From Mesostigma viride (lineage: Eukaryota; Streptophyta; Mesostigmatophyceae; Mesostigmatales; Mesostigmataceae): DNA of 64,000 bases. The notes under the pieces are model-generated. The model made no database searches, was not told where the DNA came from, and saw nothing but the letters and a program-made list of their open reading frames with translations. How positions within the stretch are numbered: the stretch's first letter is position 1; every line of letters starts with the position of its first letter. Of the stretch, positions 10,901-20,929 are shown piece by piece. The position numbers and the translations under genes are program-made. The stretch covers positions 2,594,565-2,658,564 of the forward strand of contig RPFO01000026.1 in assembly GCA_009746045.1 (NCBI GenBank), written 5' to 3'.

Positions 10901-12353
10901 CAAGCTCAAACCTGGGCGCCTCGTTTTTCCCACCACTCGTGAGGAGGTTGCACGACAGATTCTTTATTTCAATGATTTGATCGTGGACAATGCGCGCAAG
11001 CCCTTGGGCACGTTACATGGGCACAACCCTTATGCTGGCTTCCTGTGCGCATCACCCCCTGTTCTGAGAGTGCTCGATCTCTACGCGTGGCAGGGGGACA
11101 GATATCGGTTACGGGCATACACTGAAGTTAATGCTTGGGTGCAAAACATGCCATCGCTACACGCTTGGAACACCCTCATCCAGGCCATCCCAGCTACATG
11201 GCATGCTGTGATGATGGCCCCACGCAAGGCCCTACAGCCGGGTGATTGGATCAGTTTTTACCCAGACGGGATCACATCCACATGCAAAGGTCTGGTCCGG
11301 GGAGTGTTGCCTCCGGCCGGAATTCAAGTCCAAGTGGCCGACACCCTTCCAGGCCACAATGGTTGCCTCAATCAGTTGGCGACATTATGTGTCTGTCTTC
11401 CAGCCCACCAATGTCACCGTATCCGGATGGTCCCGTGGTTAGTATCAAGGTCCTGCATGTTCCAGCCGGACCCCACGACCCCGGCGGAGGCCATCACTTG
11501 GTTACACGTAGGCAATACGAGATTGGATACTTTACCATTGGACCCCCTGGAATTTGGCTGGACCCTGACCAAGGGGATGTCTAGGATCAGCAAATGTCTT
11601 TACGAGTACACGGCAGAATGGGGTTATGACATTTTATTGCACGAGAACCATAAGCTCCACCCTGGCCGCCCACGATGGGGCTTTCAATGGCCTGGATATA
11701 GTTGGATTAAACTTATCACCCTGGCGGTCGATCACCCTTTGGTGGACCGCAGAGCGACCGACATTCAACATCTTTTACTGCACAGAGCCATCGGGGTAAA
11801 CGCGACCCTCAGCAGCCGGTTTCACCACGATGCGACATGCCTGTGCACCTTCCCTTCGGAAACAATTGAGCACCGCTTTCTCTACTGCCAAGTGAGCGGG
11901 GTGTGGCAATGGTTGTTTAACGTATGGTCCGCATGGACCGCGCTACCACATTCCACACTAACGCTATCCGTGCGTTGTATCATATTCGGTATGGCGGGGA
12001 CCCCCGGGGAGGAGCTATCCGACAGTCAACTAGCCTGGGTATGGCTCCGAACTAATATGCTATACGCGATCTGGACTATCCGGAACGAGACGGTTTTCAA
12101 AGTGCGGCACGAATACACCAAAGCCGCCGTTGTGAGGCGGTTTATCTTCCTCTGGAACTCAGCAATGCGTCGCGCTTGGCTCTTGGCGCAAGAACAATAC
12201 AAGGTGTGGGACCCCGGGCCCAACAATGACAGGCCCAGCCCCTTGGAGCTCTTCCATGCTCTCCTGGGACGCAACAGGGTGTTTACTTGCATTCCTCACG
12301 GTGACCTTACGCGCGTCACTTGGCTCCCCTGGTCACACAATGCTCCTTTCTAA
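7935..12353 (+). CDS. LINE ORF2: AP endonuclease + reverse transcriptase + zinc-finger tail
   Basis: Intact 1472-codon frame; I start it at the first ATG (MSQLTLVSWNVRGLN), not at the open frame that extends 73 codons upstream without an ATG. The N-terminal AP-like endonuclease shows SWNVRG, QEHK, GDFNID (residues 180–185), RRLDKIYI and SDHYP (257). The reverse transcriptase shows GVDGLPIEFWK, NYRPI, FWDFEKAFD (Asp624) and the active site AYVDD (725–729). The C-terminal zf-RVT-like motif is CLCTFPSETIEHRFLYC (from 1302). This is an L1-like target-primed RT. Endonuclease and RT catalytic residues look present, so the enzyme may still work. It lies alone between the TIRs of the TTAA element. 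Confidence 0.9.
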   Translation: MSQLTLVSWNVRGLNTYGVRTVGQGRTMTRIRELTVELDSLLHQYVGPSHEIWLGLQEHKIQIDAERTALRAVRALAPRTLCQWGWARGTQGGTALIQYRKPPNPTMTYLPWTLQADTAPARWQGRWTRQSITWAGSQGYLITIYAPTLDMPAEQNLFYQHIFAMVSDLISNGQEIVLMGDFNIDLNEHPAHRTASFYQHILDLNLQDVIRSRDQEHTWLATRLGVRTTRRLDKIYITPKWADLVCHASVERSTAFSDHYPCIVTLAHHTQAPRGPGIPRINKILLQDDQFYFEIMQRWSNWRTHKDSYTDCCTWMQEGLAKMLEYSHTYSLNVRREKGRAYRIHQRIVNKLQLKPHLNHYEQARLQSSQTELDKLRFERHALALDSENLWWHQVGERMTKDFFALIPPLKSNSIISEIQDEQGTHTATTPILESGHRFYTSLFQNEPNPEADAAIAKILQAIPRRLTLAQQHQLDQTPSMEEATNAMQNIRTGSAPGVDGLPIEFWKTFWSLLHVDFYQCILEIWQHGQITGQWAETALILLFKKGDKTQWKNYRPIRLLTVAYKIISKIIQQRLYSVLDCLIGPEQVGFRANLHINDSITLIMDIVEKAWRDDIAGFILFWDFEKAFDRMCWAYLRHILIGLGFGPRILTVIMGMIKSLTWYILINGHKSALGHSSRSLPQGDCMSPILFLLAHAGLFWLHQHDPRLQGFPLAGSAKGIVQIAYVDDTTNVCISLQEVNAVLENINTYSVASQQRCNVQKSTGLHIGKPNPSRINPSHLAMTWVKPGEHHLLHNCPIGCTPEGRLAEHRAFLYDETNHVGKLAGVLLTAGRWGGVQRMSLRGKALIVNQLLFSKVLYYCLAHPPNDHTIQLIQRIGSNFVWKQKGLISHTVHGWISRDMSFMSWLHGGLGLHNIQWRLWSMYAKQVISVYMEVNTHPGCLLAKESLSASYTHANGTSWHLDAGVLGCTLISYKGLPWYWSRLWLGYHKLKPGRLVFPTTREEVARQILYFNDLIVDNARKPLGTLHGHNPYAGFLCASPPVLRVLDLYAWQGDRYRLRAYTEVNAWVQNMPSLHAWNTLIQAIPATWHAVMMAPRKALQPGDWISFYPDGITSTCKGLVRGVLPPAGIQVQVADTLPGHNGCLNQLATLCVCLPAHQCHRIRMVPWLVSRSCMFQPDPTTPAEAITWLHVGNTRLDTLPLDPLEFGWTLTKGMSRISKCLYEYTAEWGYDILLHENHKLHPGRPRWGFQWPGYSWIKLITLAVDHPLVDRRATDIQHLLLHRAIGVNATLSSRFHHDATCLCTFPSETIEHRFLYCQVSGVWQWLFNVWSAWTALPHSTLTLSVRCIIFGMAGTPGEELSDSQLAWVWLRTNMLYAIWTIRNETVFKVRHEYTKAAVVRRFIFLWNSAMRRAWLLAQEQYKVWDPGPNNDRPSPLELFHALLGRNRVFTCIPHGDLTRVTWLPWSHNAPF

Positions 12354-12565
12354 ACCTTTCACCTATCACACTACCCTCAGAGGGTAACCAGCTGGTCGAT
12401 ACGTGGTACCTCTTCACCTAATGATATTCCTATTGGTTAATAAAAATACCCATTTACCCGGAAATGCTACTTTGTGTCCCCAATCACTTTTGGGCACTGT
12501 TTGCATAGGTTTAATGCGAGTTTTGAATTTTTATTGATTTTTTGGTGTTTTGGTGACGAGTCCCC
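12354..12565. repeat. ORF2 3' flank and right TIR of TTAA element
   Basis: After the stop there are 108 bp without a poly(A) or tandem-repeat tail, containing TTAATAAAAATACCC. Then comes the 104-bp TIR (12462–12565), ending in CCCC and followed by TTAA. Confidence 0.7.
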
Positions 12566-12627
12566 TTAAGCGGCTATAGATTATGTGTGCTGGGGCCGGT
12601 GAAAAGACGCTAGCAAAGTTCGTCTGA

Positions 12628-13803
12628 ATGGCGTCCAATGGAGGGGATTTTATTCTTAGTGGATTGTTGGACGAGGAGAAGGCGAGGTTGCTGGCGGAGA
12701 ATGCGAAAGAGCAGAGGGAAGCAGCGGAAGCCGTGCGTGGAAGATGAGGTAACGGGATGGAGTGTGGGCCCTGGCTTCTGGTTATGAAATGATGGCGGTT
12801 GCAGGCCAGCCGTGCTCGCTGGTAATGGGTGCGTGGTGTTGAAATCCAAGTTCTGCGCGTATTCTGTTCTTTGGTCAATGATTGAAGGGATGTCGCCTTG
12901 TTTTATTTTTGTGCATCTGCGTCCCGTCGTGACTGCCTCGTCATGGACGCCCAGGCGTAGAAGTTCGAACGAGGGAATGAATTTTCAAACGCCTGGATAT
13001 GTTATGATAGTACGAATAAATGGTAATGGGTAGAGGCGGCCAAAATTTTGTTGGAAGTGTGCCAACGCCGCACATACGACTTGAACAACCCTAGGTATCT
13101 TAGGAAAAGGAAGCACGGATACGTCGGAGTGGAGGAAGAGGAAGACGATGACGATGGTGAAGACGGAGAGGTTTACGATGGAGGCCTTGAGAATGGGGAG
13201 ACATTGAAGCAGGAGAGCAGGCTAGCGGTGAGTGGCCCGTCATGAATTACATTGTGGTTGCAGTTGTTAGCGAGGTGTGTTGATTGCTTCTTGCCGCGGG
13301 TAATCGCTAGCGTGCATAACCTTCTTTTTTCAACAGGTGCTCTGGTGCATTGACTGCCGCAAAGCAATTAATGAGACTGATTATGTGCCTGTCATGCTGT
13401 TTGGGAATCATACATTGCCAACATTTCGTGTTTAGAAGGCGCGCCTTCAGAAGCATATTCAGCACCGCACGAACCAGGTGCTGAAGGCGTGCTTGGAGAG
13501 GAAGGGGTATAAAGTGCGCATGACCGCATCGAAGAATAAGAAGCAGCAGGAATCGGGCAAGACCATGATAACGGAGCCAGCATTGGCTTTCGTGCATGCA
13601 GTACATGGTGCGGCGCAGGCAGTGAATGCTGCATCGATTGCAGCGGTGCAGCCTGTGGCCATGGCGGTGCAGGGCGCGGGTCCTGAAGTGTGGGCGTTGG
13701 CGAAGCAGATTCACGATGCTGTCATGGCCACGTTGTCAAGCCAAAGAATGGGTGTTGGTTCCAGTCAGGTGCCTCGCCCGGAGGAAGCTTTTCTGCTGTA
13801 AGC
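12628..13803 (+). pseudogene. Probable intron-containing gene of the CACTA element, function unknown
   Basis: A clean start (MASNGGDFILSGLLDEEKAR) opens a charged N-terminus that hits a stop at 12745 unless spliced at GTGCGT (12733) to an acceptor ending 12804. A later exon frame (about 13030–13227) is rich in acidic residues (VEEEEDDDDGEDGEV). It ends at a canonical GTGAGT donor (13228); the intron closes with TTTTTTCAACAG (13336), and phase is kept. The next exon begins VLWCIDCRKAINETDY, meets one in-frame TAG near 13433, then continues as a basic, Ala-rich region to about 13800. The exon between 12820 and 13030 could not be resolved. No known domain. Its place in the CACTA body suggests an element-encoded accessory protein. 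Confidence 0.5.
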
Positions 13804-13805
13804 AG

Positions 13806-13910
13806 AGGTGCGGCATCAAGCATTTGCAATCGCCATGAGAGCAGTGGAGATGTCTGCGGCATGAAGCATTTGCAATCGCCATGAGAGCAGTGGAGATGTC
13901 TGCGGGATTG
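13806..13910 (+). repeat. 46-bp tandem duplication
   Basis: Two copies of a 46-bp unit containing GCATTTGCAATCGCCATGAG at about 13811–13856 and 13857–13902. Each could encode an Ala/Met-rich run continuing the preceding gene. Confidence 0.6.
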
Positions 13911-14517
13911 GGAGATCGGCAGACAGTTGCAGGAGGACATTGTGCGGTACGCTTGTAGGGTGGGAGCTGTGTTGTTCCGCTCGCTAATGGACATGTGCCC
14001 CTGTAACCTCTTCCAGGCTACTATCTGCTATCCACCTCTTCAGGCTTGAAAAGTAAATTGCTGTACGGTTCACGATTGGCATGGCTTGACATGCACGCGT
14101 CCTTGACTGTGGTCTGCATGGGTTTGGGGTTTAGCGGTTTACATCAGACTCTGCTGTGTATCTGCTTAATCAGCCGACGTGTCACATGGGGACAGCAACG
14201 GCGCTGGGATGCAGCCCGGTGTGAATGCGAGTAAGGTACGCGCTGTCATGCATGGCGGATGGGGCGTGGAAGCCACGACCCACGTTTTTGTGTTTGCACG
14301 GGGGGCTAGGGGGCAAGTCGTGGTGTTGCTGCCATCCATATGGCCATGGATATGCGGGAAGCTTTCCCTGTACCCATACTTAATGATGCATGGACTGGTT
14401 GTGACAGCCAAGGGTTTAGCTGTCGTGGGTTTGCTGAGTGATCATGGCAGTCTGCTAGGCTGGTGCTAGAACAGCCATAGCGCGGTTACTGCTATGTCTT
14501 GCCCGTGCTAACTGATG

Positions 14518-14650
14518 CTGCAGCCATGCGTGGAGCGCGAATCGTACCGTGAGGAGAAGGAGGAGGCGGGGCCGGTGCACCCATGGGCAGGGCCGGAGAA
14601 GAAGGACGCGGAGCACCCAGTGTGGGAGAAGGAGAAGGCGGGGAAGCACT
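14518..14650 (+). other. Exon-like charged segment, likely 3' exon of the CACTA gene
   Basis: After the acceptor-like CTGATGCTGCAG, an open frame of about 44 codons runs PCVERESYREEKEEAG … EKEKAGKH to a stop at about 14650. It is very rich in Glu and Lys. The link to the gene starting at 12628 is inferred from strand and spacing only; 13911–14517 between them has no clear exon. Confidence 0.35.
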
Positions 14651-14689
14651 GAAGCTCCACCCCATGTCAGGCCTCTAGTATAGGTGCCA

Positions 14690-14815
14690 GTTAACTAAAC
14701 CCATGCACGTGCAGGTTGTAGCTCAGAATGTATTTAAAATCATATGCCCCTTTTCAGGTATATGTGTAACAGTGACTCCCAACGGATATATGTTCCTAAT
14801 TTATTAAATTCTTAC
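14690..14815 (+). mobile_element. LINE/half-LINE 3' end
   Basis: CATATGCCCC…GTGACTCCCAACGGAT then an ATTTATTAAATT tail. It matches the 3' ends seen in reverse at 58474, 60261 and 63836. Severely 5' truncated. Confidence 0.6.
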
Positions 14816-14841
14816 TGAATAATTGTTGTCTTTATGAACCC

Positions 14842-15175
14842 ATGAAGAGCAAAGCCCGGTGGGGAGTACATGTAACGCATTACCACGAGAAGGGGTCCCC
14901 ACACCGCATTTCTTCGCTCTCTGTTCCTATGCAGAACAAGAAGAGGTGGAAGACCAATGTCCCGGCTCACACGCCAGCCCATGTGGGTAAGCCCCCTCCC
15001 CCAAAGCGGAAGGGGCGCTTTGGGGAGAACTTGTGTAGTTAGTATTTTGTAGACTAGATAGCTTAGATTAGCTTATTTCGATGTCGCGGCTTGACCCACC
15101 TCTACCCAGATCAGCAAGGAATATGCATGTGCTGCATGATCTCCCAACGGAGGCATGTTATAATTTTATTTGATT
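14842..15175 (+). mobile_element. Half-LINE family 2: ORF1-like tail plus 3' UTR
   Basis: The coding tail begins at MQNKKRWKTN and ends GKPPPPKRKGRFGENLCS at 15042. A UTR follows with GTAGACTAGATAGCTTAG, the hairpin CTCCCAACGGAGG and a TTATAATTTTATTT tail. A sister copy is at 29177–29402. There is no ORF2, so this must be mobilised in trans, if at all. Confidence 0.65.
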
Positions 15176-15224
15176 CTTTGATGTAGTGTCTTGGGGCATG
15201 ATGCAGATGAGATATGTAACTTCC

Positions 15225-15306
15225 GTGTAATTATGTTTCTTAAGAGATTAGCATAGTACTCTAAACATGCCCATGCGCATGACACGCAAGTACTAACTTA
15301 CTTACA
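15225..15306 (+). mobile_element. Short interspersed insert (R84 family)
   Basis: GATTAGCATAGTACTC…GCGCATGACACGCAAGTACT then an (ACTT)n-like tail. A homologous insert with clear 11-bp target duplications lies at 28669–28752. Confidence 0.55.
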
Positions 15307-15525
15307 CCAGACCTGGCAATAAACAAGCATTGATGGGATGGACCCAGCGATATATAATGGGCGTGCATGCATAAAAAATATACACTATGCATGGCCCAAT
15401 GGGCATGCATTCAAATAATTACAAATGAAGGCCGACATGAGAGCACTGAAGCTAAACTAGACCGGGCCACAATTAACCCTCCAGCACCAAAGTTCCACTG
15501 CATGATGTAAGACAAGCCTGACATA

Positions 15526-15864
15526 CATCCATCCATCCATCCATCCATCCATCCATCCATCCATCCATCCATCCATCCATCCATCCATCCATCCATCCAT
15601 CCATCCATCCATCCATCCATCCATCCATCCATCCATCCATCCATCCATCCATCCATCCATCCATCCATCCATCCATCCATCCATCCATCCATCCATCCAT
15701 CCATCCATCCATCCATCCATCCATCCATCCATCCATCCATCCATCCATCCATCCATCCATCCATCCATCCATCCATCCATCCATCCATCCATCCATCCAT
15801 CCATCCATCCATCCATCCATCCATCCATCCATCCATCCATCCATCCATCCATCCATCCATCCAT
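15526..15864. repeat. (CCAT)n microsatellite, about 85 copies
   Basis: Almost perfect CCAT/ATGG tetranucleotide array of 339 bp. Open frames across it (Met-Asp-Gly-Trp repeats on the minus strand) are a by-product of the repeat. Confidence 0.98.
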
Positions 15865-15929
15865 TGATCGGGGTATCAAGGAGACAACCAGCGCAGGCCA
15901 GAAATCGGGAGAATCAGAAATCGGGGTAT

Positions 15930-16236
15930 AGTCCTAGTACAGCCATGCTACGTCCTGGCTATGATGAGATTACTTGCCCACGCTCCTAGTGTTATGCCAT
16001 GCTCACATGGGTCTTATTGCACCCACAGATTGCCGGATCGTTAGCGTGTCCGTTTAGCTAGCGTTCCCGAATGCAGCTGTGGCATGCCTTAGGCATGAAG
16101 GAGACTGGGGGTCTCTGCCCTTTCTCCTGTTGTGCACACACAGGGATTAAAAGCACTTCGGTGCTCCGTGACTCCCCAACGGGAGCACGTGTTTAATTAA
16201 TTAATTAATTAATTAATTAATTAATTAATTAATTAA
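15930..16236 (+). mobile_element. LINE 3' UTR with (TTAA)n tail
   Basis: Homologous, in the opposite orientation, to 4245–4530. It ends in CTCCCCAACGGGAG, then GTGTTTAATTAATTAA… to 16236. A second, shorter and more diverged tail copy follows at 16240–16310. Confidence 0.7.
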
Positions 16237-16459
16237 TCGGGGTTAACTAATGCTCCTTGACTCCCTAATGGGGGCATGAGTTTAATAAATGAATTAAGTA
16301 GTTAGTTAATAAATCAGGTTGATTCAGATGAGGTCCCTGCTGGTTCCTTGTGGACTGGCCAGCCAGGGAGATATCTTCTTACATGGTCAGGCCCTTGCCG
16401 ACCATGTAAGAACGAACCTGTTAGGCGACGCAGTGGCCAACATTGGACATACCGCCATA

Positions 16460-17552
16460 TTCTGATCAGACACTCCGCAAAGGTGAAAACCTTTGCGTTC
16501 AGTGCCAGGCCGCGGAAAACGCGGAAAACGCGATCTGCAAATGAATCCGACCGGAATCGAACTGGGGACCTCTCGCACCAATTTTGCTGACTATAGGACG
16601 GACGTCTCCGGTTACCATGGCATCGCCAACTTACACCTACAGTCATCCGCAAAAGTTCTCCTGTCCGGGGAGTGATGCAAGCAGTGTGATACCGCCATAT
16701 GTTTGTCTCCGCGATATGATTTTAGCTGACATGCAGAGCACAGACACTGTTGGCGTCATCCGCTCAACCCCTCTTATTCAGACATGGGACCTCGGATATG
16801 TAGGATTAGTAGCGTTGCCCAGGCGGACATTGTCAAAGACTACGACCCCCCAGTTGTGGGTCCTAGGAAATTTAACAAGCATGATTGTCTCCTTGTTGAT
16901 AGGCATTAATTAATCCTTGATGATAGGCATTGCTTGCGTGCAAGAGTAGCTCGAGGCCCATATTTTAGACTACTAGCTGAGCTGTGGACATACATGTAGT
17001 TATTGACGTCTTGACGGATATTGACGTCTTGGGGTGACTTCCACTATATCTTCTTTGGGGAATTCAGAGATCCCGGTCCCCCAACATGGACATGAGACTA
17101 ATTAAAATCAATTAATCAATGTCATGAATAGAGCGCGTTCATGACGTTCAGTCATGAACAGAGCCCTAACCTTAAACACATAAGAAAACGCCCCCTTCTA
17201 CTAAAAAGAAGGATTCAGCCGTGTTCAGCCCGTCTCACGGTGCGAGACTGAACAAGTCTCGCGTGCAGACACGTGTGTAGTACTCCTACACACAGATCTC
17301 GAGTGATTTATCTAGTACCAAATCCGAAAGGCTTGCATCACTCCCCGGACAGGAGAACTTTTGCGGATGACTGTAGGTGTAAGTTGGCGATGCCATGGTA
17401 ACCGGAGACGTCCGTCCTATAGTCAGCAAAATTGGTGCGAGAGGTCCCCAGTTCGATTCCGGTCGGATTCATTTGCAGATCGCGTTTTCCGCGTTTTCCG
17501 CGGCCTGGCACTGAACGCAAAGGTTTTCACCTTTGCGGAGTGTCTGATCAGA
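16460..17552. mobile_element. TIR element with ~220-bp inverted ends containing a tRNA-like B box
   Basis: Ends 16460–16682 and 17332–17552 are near-perfect inverted copies, beginning TTCTGATCAGACACTCCG. CATA sits just outside both ends and may be the target duplication. Each arm contains, read inward from the right end, GTCCCCAGTTCGATTCC, a good polymerase-III B box. The interior (16683–17331) has no gene. Non-autonomous. Confidence 0.7.
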
Positions 17553-17559
17553 ACATAAG

Positions 17560-18039
17560 AAAACAATTATGGCGGGCCATGTGACCAATGTAATTAAGAA
17601 GCTTAGCCCCCAAACATATTGTTGTCTCACGTGATGAATCACTTGCTGATCAACAAATCGATGGTTATCTCATAGGCACAATGTACCTCTGACCATCATT
17701 GCTGGCCCATGCATGCATGCACCAATGGCAGCCTACATGACACATACATCGCTTATTTGCCATGTAAAAAATGCGACAAAGTGTCCATATAGGTACTCAT
17801 AGATTAGCACAAATTCCTTAGCACGATGTGGACAACTTTACTTAACGGTGAAAGCCTGTCTCGCCCTTATTGCCTTGAGGGTTCCCGGCGATAGGTCCTG
17901 TCTGTTGGTCGACATTTTTCTTTTGCAGCTGGCCATCGTCGGTAGCTATGAATGATCTCGATGCTAGCAATTACGATGATGATACCCGAGGTAGTCTATA
18001 CCTCGGATCGAGAGCTTCTTCTTGTATGGCAATGCCGGC
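17560..18039. other. No gene seen
   Basis: AT-balanced sequence without a credible ORF or repeat family that I recognise. Confidence 0.4.
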
Positions 18040-18710
18040 AGGGCGATGACGGTGACGGCCGTCACCGTCATCGCTCTCGACGGGCGTGATGGAAAGGACC
18101 TGTTTGAAAGGCGGCAGCTATTTTTAATATAGGTCGTTTACTATTACTCCCAATAAAGAGTTATGAGGTTGGCCCTCGGCATGGCGATCACGGGGCGATG
18201 ACGGGGCGATGACGGGGCGATGACGGGGCGTTGACGCGCGTGATGAATAGGATCTGTTTGATAGGCGGCGGCTATTGGTAATATAGTTTGTTGATTAAGA
18301 GAAGAGTTTAGATGTTGGCCCGTCGAGGGCGATGACGGTGACGGCGTCACCGTCATCGCCCTCGACGGGCGTCATGAATACGACCTTTTTTATATGCGGC
18401 GGCTATTGGTAATATAGGTCGTTGACTATTACTCCGAATAAAGAGTTAAGAGGTTGGCCCTCGGCATGGCGATCACGGGGCGATGACGGGGCGATGACGG
18501 GGCGTTGACGCGCGTGATGAATAGGATCTGTTTGATAGGCGGCGGCTATTGGTAATATAGATTGTTGATTAAGAGAAGAGTTTAGATGTTGGCCCGTCGA
18601 GGGCGATGACGGTGACGGCGTCACCGTCATCGCCCTCGACGGGCGTCATGAATACGACCTGTTTGATATGCGGCGGCTATTGGTAATATAGGTCGTTGAT
18701 TATGCCCGTC
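18040..18710. repeat. Tandem ~280-bp repeat with long hairpin
   Basis: Units start at 18132, 18417 and 18691 (spacing 285 and 274 bp), with a partial unit before. Each unit carries the palindrome CGATGACGGTGACGGCGTCACCGTCATCG (about 18040, 18324 and 18597), while GGGGCGATGAC runs are found in two of the units. Perhaps an expanded MITE or a fragile-site type repeat. Confidence 0.8.
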
Positions 18711-18784
18711 GGTATTTACATGTAGGGATAAAGAGGTGGGCCCTCGGGAATTACATCGGGCTGTACTAGGCCGGTATACCGTAG

Positions 18785-19500
18785 TTGTGTATCACCACCC
18801 TCCTTCCCACGGCAGGACCCGCTGTTGTACTGGCGGCAGTTGTGTACCACCTGTACGGTATTTGTGTACCACCCCCCTCCTTCCCACGGCAGGTACGCAG
18901 CGCCCGGCTGTTGTCCTGGCTGCAGTTGTGTACCACCTGTACTGTACGGTATTTGTGTACCACCCCCCTCCTTCCCACGGCAGGTACGCAGCGCCCGGCT
19001 GTTGTCCTGGCTGCAGTTGTGTACCACCTGTACGGTATTTGTGTACCACCCCCCTCCTTCCCACGGCAGGTACGCAGCGCCCGGCTGTTGTCCTGGCTGC
19101 AGTTGTGTACCACCTGTACGGTATTTGTGTACCACCCCCCTCCTTCCCACGGCAGGTACGCAGCGCCCGGCTGTTGTCCTGGCTGCAGTTGTGTACCACC
19201 TGTACGGTATTTGTGTACCACCCCCCTCCTTCCCACGGCAGGTACGCAGCGCCCGGCTGTTGTCCTGGCTGCAGTTGTGTACCACCTGTACGGTATTTGT
19301 GTACCACCCCCTCCTTCCCACGGCAGGTACGCAGCGACTCGCTGTTGTGCTGGCTGCAGTTGTGTACCACCTGTACGGTATTTGTGTACCACCCCCTCCT
19401 TCCCACGGCAGGTACGCAGCGCCCGGCTGTTGTCCTGGCTGCAGTTGTGTACCACCTGTACGGTATTTGTGTACCACCACCCTCCATGGCCCATGCAGCC
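18785..19500. repeat. 86-bp minisatellite, about 8 units
   Basis: The unit contains GGTACGCAGCGCCCGGCTGT and GTGTACCACCTGTACGGTAT. Unit starts at 18892, 18983, 19069, 19155, 19241, 19325 and 19411 give a period of 84–91 bp. The unit lacks stops in several frames, so long open frames on both strands are artefacts. Confidence 0.92.
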
Positions 19501-19564
19501 CGGCCCGGCATCGTGCCGTCGCCGACCCGACAACGTTTTCTCGAACAACACGAATTTGAATTTT

Positions 19565-20470
19565 AGGCACTGGAGCGGCTGGCACGCTAGCGGCACGACC
19601 AACGGAACAAGAGAACCGAGAAACTGTGGCCGCCAGGAGGATAAAGGTTTCAAGGCGCATGCGTTTGAGGCTAGCCAGAACCGAATGCGAGGTTTTACTT
19701 TATCAAACCGATGTATATCAATGTGGCCAGAATTCTTTTCCAGTTGCGGGGTCGTGTGTCGCCAATTTGTTGTTGGGCCGGGCACTTTAATCGTGATTGC
19801 AAGAAGTCAGTTCACGACGCCGTTAGCGTGGCATTTATGTACAGCAATTCATCGTTCGGCTTCTTTATCCTATCGGCAACTCCTCACGACGTGTGAGCGT
19901 GAGTCGGTTGTCGTGTGAATGGACACTTTCTGGGAAAGTAAGTCACTAGAGTGCCAATTTCACCGATCGCAAAACATTTACCCAGTTTGGGCAGATAGAC
20001 CTGGCTAAATACGAGGGCGAGCGGAAGTAATTGTTGATGCATAGCCATCTGCTTCCTGCGCTTTGTAATTGTAATGAGTTGTTCGCAAATCGGCGTCTCT
20101 AGCGGTTACTCCTCTGTGCACAGCTGGCTACCAAGAAGACTTCATTGGCAGCCGGACTGCGGATGCGCGTCGTTGGAATATTAGCAACGTTAACATGTTT
20201 GCTGCGTTTTTTGTGAAGCTTGTCTAGCCGACTGCATTTGGGAGACTTGGCAAGGTTGCCTCCAATCGTTGAAGTCACAACCTGGGTGTCAATTCACGTT
20301 TACTAGCCACGGTCATAGTAACATTCTAATGGCATTTGTCCCAGTTTCAACATGGGTTTTCACTCTGATCTGATGGAGTTAAGGGCCTAGCTCCGTGGTT
20401 TTGTGTCATTGTAGCAGTTTAGTCGCCTGCTAACGTAGTGAATCTTCCATCCCACCTCTCCCACCCCCAC
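19565..20470. other. No gene recognised
   Basis: Short ORFs only. A CCWAGHFNRDC run near 19765–19800 recalls a zinc knuckle but lacks the first Cys. Confidence 0.35.
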
Positions 20471-20480
20471 CCGCACTTCT

Positions 20481-20868
<388 letters not shown>

Positions 20869-20929
20869 CACCCCCCGCTCTCTTGTCCCTCCCGCACCCC
20901 TCCTCTCTCTTTCCCTTTCCCTTGGCTGT

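Larger units (their letters stand above)
6245..12565 (+). mobile_element. TTAA-flanked TIR element carrying a LINE endonuclease–RT
   Basis: Both ends carry a 104-bp TIR with few mismatches (6245–6348 and 12462–12565), beginning GGGGACTCGTCACC and ending in its complement. TTAA lies directly outside each end (6241–6244 and 12566–12569). TTAA duplications are known for piggyBac and Kolobok DNA transposons. The only large ORF inside is a LINE-type endonuclease–RT, preceded by a short ORF1. No DDE transposase is seen. The ORF2 stop is 108 bp from the right TIR, with no tail or LINE-type target duplication between them. Either a LINE fills a TIR element, or the TIRs belong to the LINE itself. Confidence 0.75.

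Noticed and set aside
13433-13436. In-frame TAG as evidence of a variant genetic code
   Set aside because: The GT10, LINE ORF2 and NRPS module 1 frames need no reassignment; a decayed gene is simpler.
15411-15879. Long minus-strand frames encoding repeated Met-Asp-Gly-Trp
   Set aside because: Pure consequence of the CCAT tetranucleotide array, open in all frames.
19765-19800. Zinc-knuckle-like CCWAGHFNRDC
   Set aside because: The first Cys of the CCHC pattern is missing and the surrounding frame is short and featureless.
18716-19918. Several overlapping 240–377-codon frames on both strands
   Set aside because: The 86-bp minisatellite unit has no stops in several frames; the period is not a multiple of 3 and no domain appears.
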